Positions 6,255 through 7,130 of a stretch of DNA of 7,130 nucleotides are shown here, piece after piece (position 1 is the first letter of the stretch; each line of letters starts with the position of its first letter). The notes beneath the pieces were generated by a model. That model was not told the origin of the DNA. It saw only the letters and a program-made list of their open reading frames with translations, and did not search any database. A program made the translations under genes and the position numbers. Origin of the DNA: Alphaproteobacteria bacterium (GTDB taxonomy: Bacteria; Pseudomonadota; Alphaproteobacteria; UBA8366; JADFVY01); assembly GCA_029881615.1 (NCBI GenBank), contig JAOUMF010000095.1:1-7130 (forward strand). Direction: 5' to 3'.

Positions 6255-6521
6255 ATGGCGACAAACACCGCGCAACGACGCTGGCGATCGAAGAATCGCT
6301 TCACCAAGACGCAGCTTAATGTAATGGCGCGGCGCCTGGTTCATGATGATCTCGAGGAAATCGCCCGCGTATTTCAGCTCCGCGGGAAGGCTGAAGCTGT
6401 TTCTTTCTCGGCCTTCGTTACGAAGGGGCTGATGCAATACGCCAGCCATAATGAAGAGGCGCAACGATTGTTGACGATTTTCGTCAAGTCCTGGTTTCGC
6501 GACCGCGATCTCAATGGGTGA
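6255..6521 (+). CDS. Unrecognised small basic protein, 88 aa
   Basis: I do not recognise this protein by name. It starts MATNTAQRRWRSKNRFTKT, a strongly basic N-terminus. A short strand-like segment follows (QLNVMARR), then a helix with acidic and hydrophobic alternation (HDDLEEIARVFQL, about 34-46), a turn (RGKAEA), and a second long helix (VSFSAFVTKGLMQYASHNEEAQRLLTIFVKSW, about 53-84). The order strand-helix-turn-helix with a basic arm resembles ribbon-helix-helix DNA-binding proteins, but this is only a structural guess. There is no signal peptide, membrane segment or cysteine, so it is probably cytoplasmic. The longer frame from ATG 6207 is disfavoured because that codon overlaps the -10 box. 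It is followed by a possible 19-codon ORF and an XRE gene in the same direction. A genuine gene is likely, given its promoter, binding site and position. Confidence 0.7.
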   Translation: MATNTAQRRWRSKNRFTKTQLNVMARRLVHDDLEEIARVFQLRGKAEAVSFSAFVTKGLMQYASHNEEAQRLLTIFVKSWFRDRDLNG

Positions 6522-6528
6522 GGGGAGG
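6522..6528 (+). promoter_or_regulatory. Purine-rich Shine-Dalgarno-like sequence before a 19-codon ORF
   Basis: GGGGAGG begins directly after the TGA of the 6255 gene and lies 3 bases before ATG 6532. It is a near-perfect complement to the 16S rRNA end, but the spacing is shorter than ideal. It is the main reason for taking the tiny ORF seriously. Confidence 0.4.
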
Positions 6529-6531
6529 CGG

Positions 6532-6591
6532 ATGAAATTATATCCACGTCAATATGACGTTAACTGTTTGTGCCTTAAGGTATGTCTGTAA
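6532..6591 (+). CDS. Possible 19-residue leader peptide
   Basis: ATG 6532 to TAA 6589-6591 encodes MKLYPRQYDVNCLCLKVCL. The GGGGAGG just upstream supports translation. Three of the last eight residues are cysteine (CLCLKVC). It ends 31 bases before the XRE gene start, so it could act as a leader whose translation influences the downstream gene. It could equally be a chance ORF: no homologue can be checked here, and I see no clear competing hairpins around its end. Confidence 0.25.
   Translation: MKLYPRQYDVNCLCLKVCL
6546..6560. repeat. Inverted repeat ACGTCA-ATA-TGACGT
   Basis: Two perfect 6-base arms are separated by 3 bases, upstream of the XRE gene. A -10-like TGTAAT (6587-6592) lies downstream with only a poor -35 (CTGTTT, 6564-6569). 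The repeat is placed where an autoregulatory operator would be. Its sequence is unrelated to the 6189-6202 palindrome, so one protein is unlikely to bind both. Confidence 0.4.
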
Positions 6592-6609
6592 TTCGAACAT
6601 TAATTTGCC

Positions 6610-6613
6610 GGAG
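6610..6613 (+). promoter_or_regulatory. Shine-Dalgarno fixing the start at 6623
   Basis: GGAG ends 9 bases before ATG 6623. The earlier in-frame ATG at 6554 lies inside the inverted repeat with no binding site, and the 23 residues it would add look unlike the rest, so 6623 is preferred. Confidence 0.65.
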
Positions 6614-6622
6614 ATAAGCAGG

Positions 6623-6937
6623 ATGGCACGTGGAGCGTCATATAATCTCGATGAACTCATCTGGAAGAACCGGGGCGAAGGCCGCAATACCGGTTGTCCG
6701 CGATTGGCTTCCCTGATCCGCGATTCCCGCGAGAATGCCGGCCTTAGCCTCGATCAGCTAGCTGAGATGCTTGGTCTCGATTCAGCCCGTGTGTCTGTAT
6801 GGGAAACCGGTACCGAAGGCATGAATCGCGCCGATATTGAGTCGCTGCGTTCAATCTTTCCCGACACGGACTTTGGGGCGGTTAAATATCGTCCGACACC
6901 GCATCATGGTGAGATTGCCCATATCCCGCCGGACTGA
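6623..6937 (+). CDS. XRE-family helix-turn-helix transcriptional regulator
   Basis: The 104-aa product carries one Cro/C1-type HTH domain at about residues 27-79. It runs from PRLASLIRDSRENAGLSL (helix 1), through DQLAEMLGL (helix 2) and DSARVSVWETGT (recognition helix, with the family's typical x-V-S-x-W-E-x-G), to ADIESLRSIF. A polar N-terminal arm (1-26) and a short tail ending HIPPD flank it. No sensor, protease or toxin domain is present, so it would act as a simple cytoplasmic DNA-binding repressor or activator. It lies 101 bases after the 6255 gene on the same strand and ends before a strong terminator, so the two are probably one unit. Autoregulation through the nearby inverted repeats is inferred. 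The target is unknown. Confidence 0.85.
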   Translation: MARGASYNLDELIWKNRGEGRNTGCPRLASLIRDSRENAGLSLDQLAEMLGLDSARVSVWETGTEGMNRADIESLRSIFPDTDFGAVKYRPTPHHGEIAHIPPD

Positions 6938-6962
6938 CGACCATATAGTCAATTTGAAATTT

Positions 6963-6997
6963 AAACTGCGCCAGACGGAAGTCGGCGCAGTTTTTTT
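6963..6997 (+). terminator. Intrinsic terminator after the XRE gene
   Basis: AAACTGCGCC (6963-6972) pairs with GGCGCAGTTT (6984-6993). Above a single bulged A, GAC (6974-6976) pairs with GTC (6981-6983) to close a GGAA loop. Seven T residues (6991-6997) follow. It begins 25 bases after the XRE stop. The AAA at the foot gives a short U run on the other strand as well, so it may act in both directions. Confidence 0.9.
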
Positions 6998-7130
6998 ATG
7001 CTTGGACTGAGAGGGCGCGTGGCGAGGCTGTGTCCGGCCGGTCTGTTCGGTCATGGCATTTTCAGCTCGAAATTTGCGGTGTAATCCATTCTATTCTAAA
7101 TCGCATAATGTATATTATGGAAAATTACTG
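6998..7130. other. Intergenic end of window, no gene seen
   Basis: I see no supportable coding region or RNA gene in these 133 bases. The last 50 bases turn AT-rich and contain the inverted repeat CATAAT-GTAT-ATTATG (7104-7119), with several TATATT/TATTAT-like hexamers. This is the look of a promoter region for a gene beyond the right edge, but no -35 at correct spacing is present. Confidence 0.5.

Noticed and set aside
6554..6622. Upstream ATG extension of the XRE protein
   Set aside because: It lies within the inverted repeat, has no Shine-Dalgarno, and adds residues unlike the family; GGAG supports 6623.
6851..7054. Minus-strand ORF of 67 codons starting with a mazG-like N-terminus (MTEQTGR)
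   Set aside because: The similarity to mazG stops after about seven residues, the frame reads through the terminator hairpin into the XRE gene, and it lacks a good ribosome binding site.
1..7130. CRISPR array, tRNA or rRNA genes, insertion sequence
   Set aside because: No regularly spaced repeats, no cloverleaf or rRNA-like stretch, and no transposase or integrase motif were seen on either strand.

Overview
This window looks like core chromosome of an alphaproteobacterium, most like the Rhodospirillales. Two things point there. The gene order trkA (3' end) - D-amino-acid aminotransferase - hfq - hflX is the arrangement known downstream of ntrBC/ntrYX in that class. The Hfq protein also carries the alphaproteobacterial form of the Sm fold, with an RKNK rim and the loop [12 protein letters not shown]. 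The DNA is GC-rich in genes and more AT-rich in the spacers of the last kilobase.

Layout, left to right. Positions 2-181 are the C-terminal end of TrkA. A PLP-dependent D-amino-acid aminotransferase (203-1066) follows, then a HAD phosphatase translationally coupled to it by a 4-base overlap (1063-1722). After a 120-base spacer come hfq (1843-2115), hflX (2131-3429) and an inositol-monophosphatase-family gene (3435-4250), all tightly packed and probably one transcript. A promoter-like sequence and a strong ribosome binding site precede a 3-hydroxyisobutyrate-dehydrogenase-family gene (4331-5200). It ends at a strong hairpin terminator facing mazG, which is on the minus strand (5263-6084).

Right of mazG is a divergent control region. 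It has a perfect 14-base palindrome and a consensus -10 box, then two small plus-strand genes: an unrecognised basic 88-aa protein (6255-6521) and a 104-aa XRE-type helix-turn-helix protein (6623-6937). Between them is a possible 19-codon leader ORF and an inverted repeat. A second strong terminator (6963-6997) closes the unit, and the last ~130 bases hold no gene that I can see.

Functionally, the left part joins potassium uptake, D-amino-acid supply for the cell wall, the RNA chaperone Hfq, the ribosome-associated GTPase HflX and NTP-pool cleaning (MazG): housekeeping and stress functions. I see no transposase, phage gene, CRISPR array or RNA gene. The only part that is not conventional is the small regulator-like pair at 6085-6997. 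I do not see a convincing new multi-gene system here.
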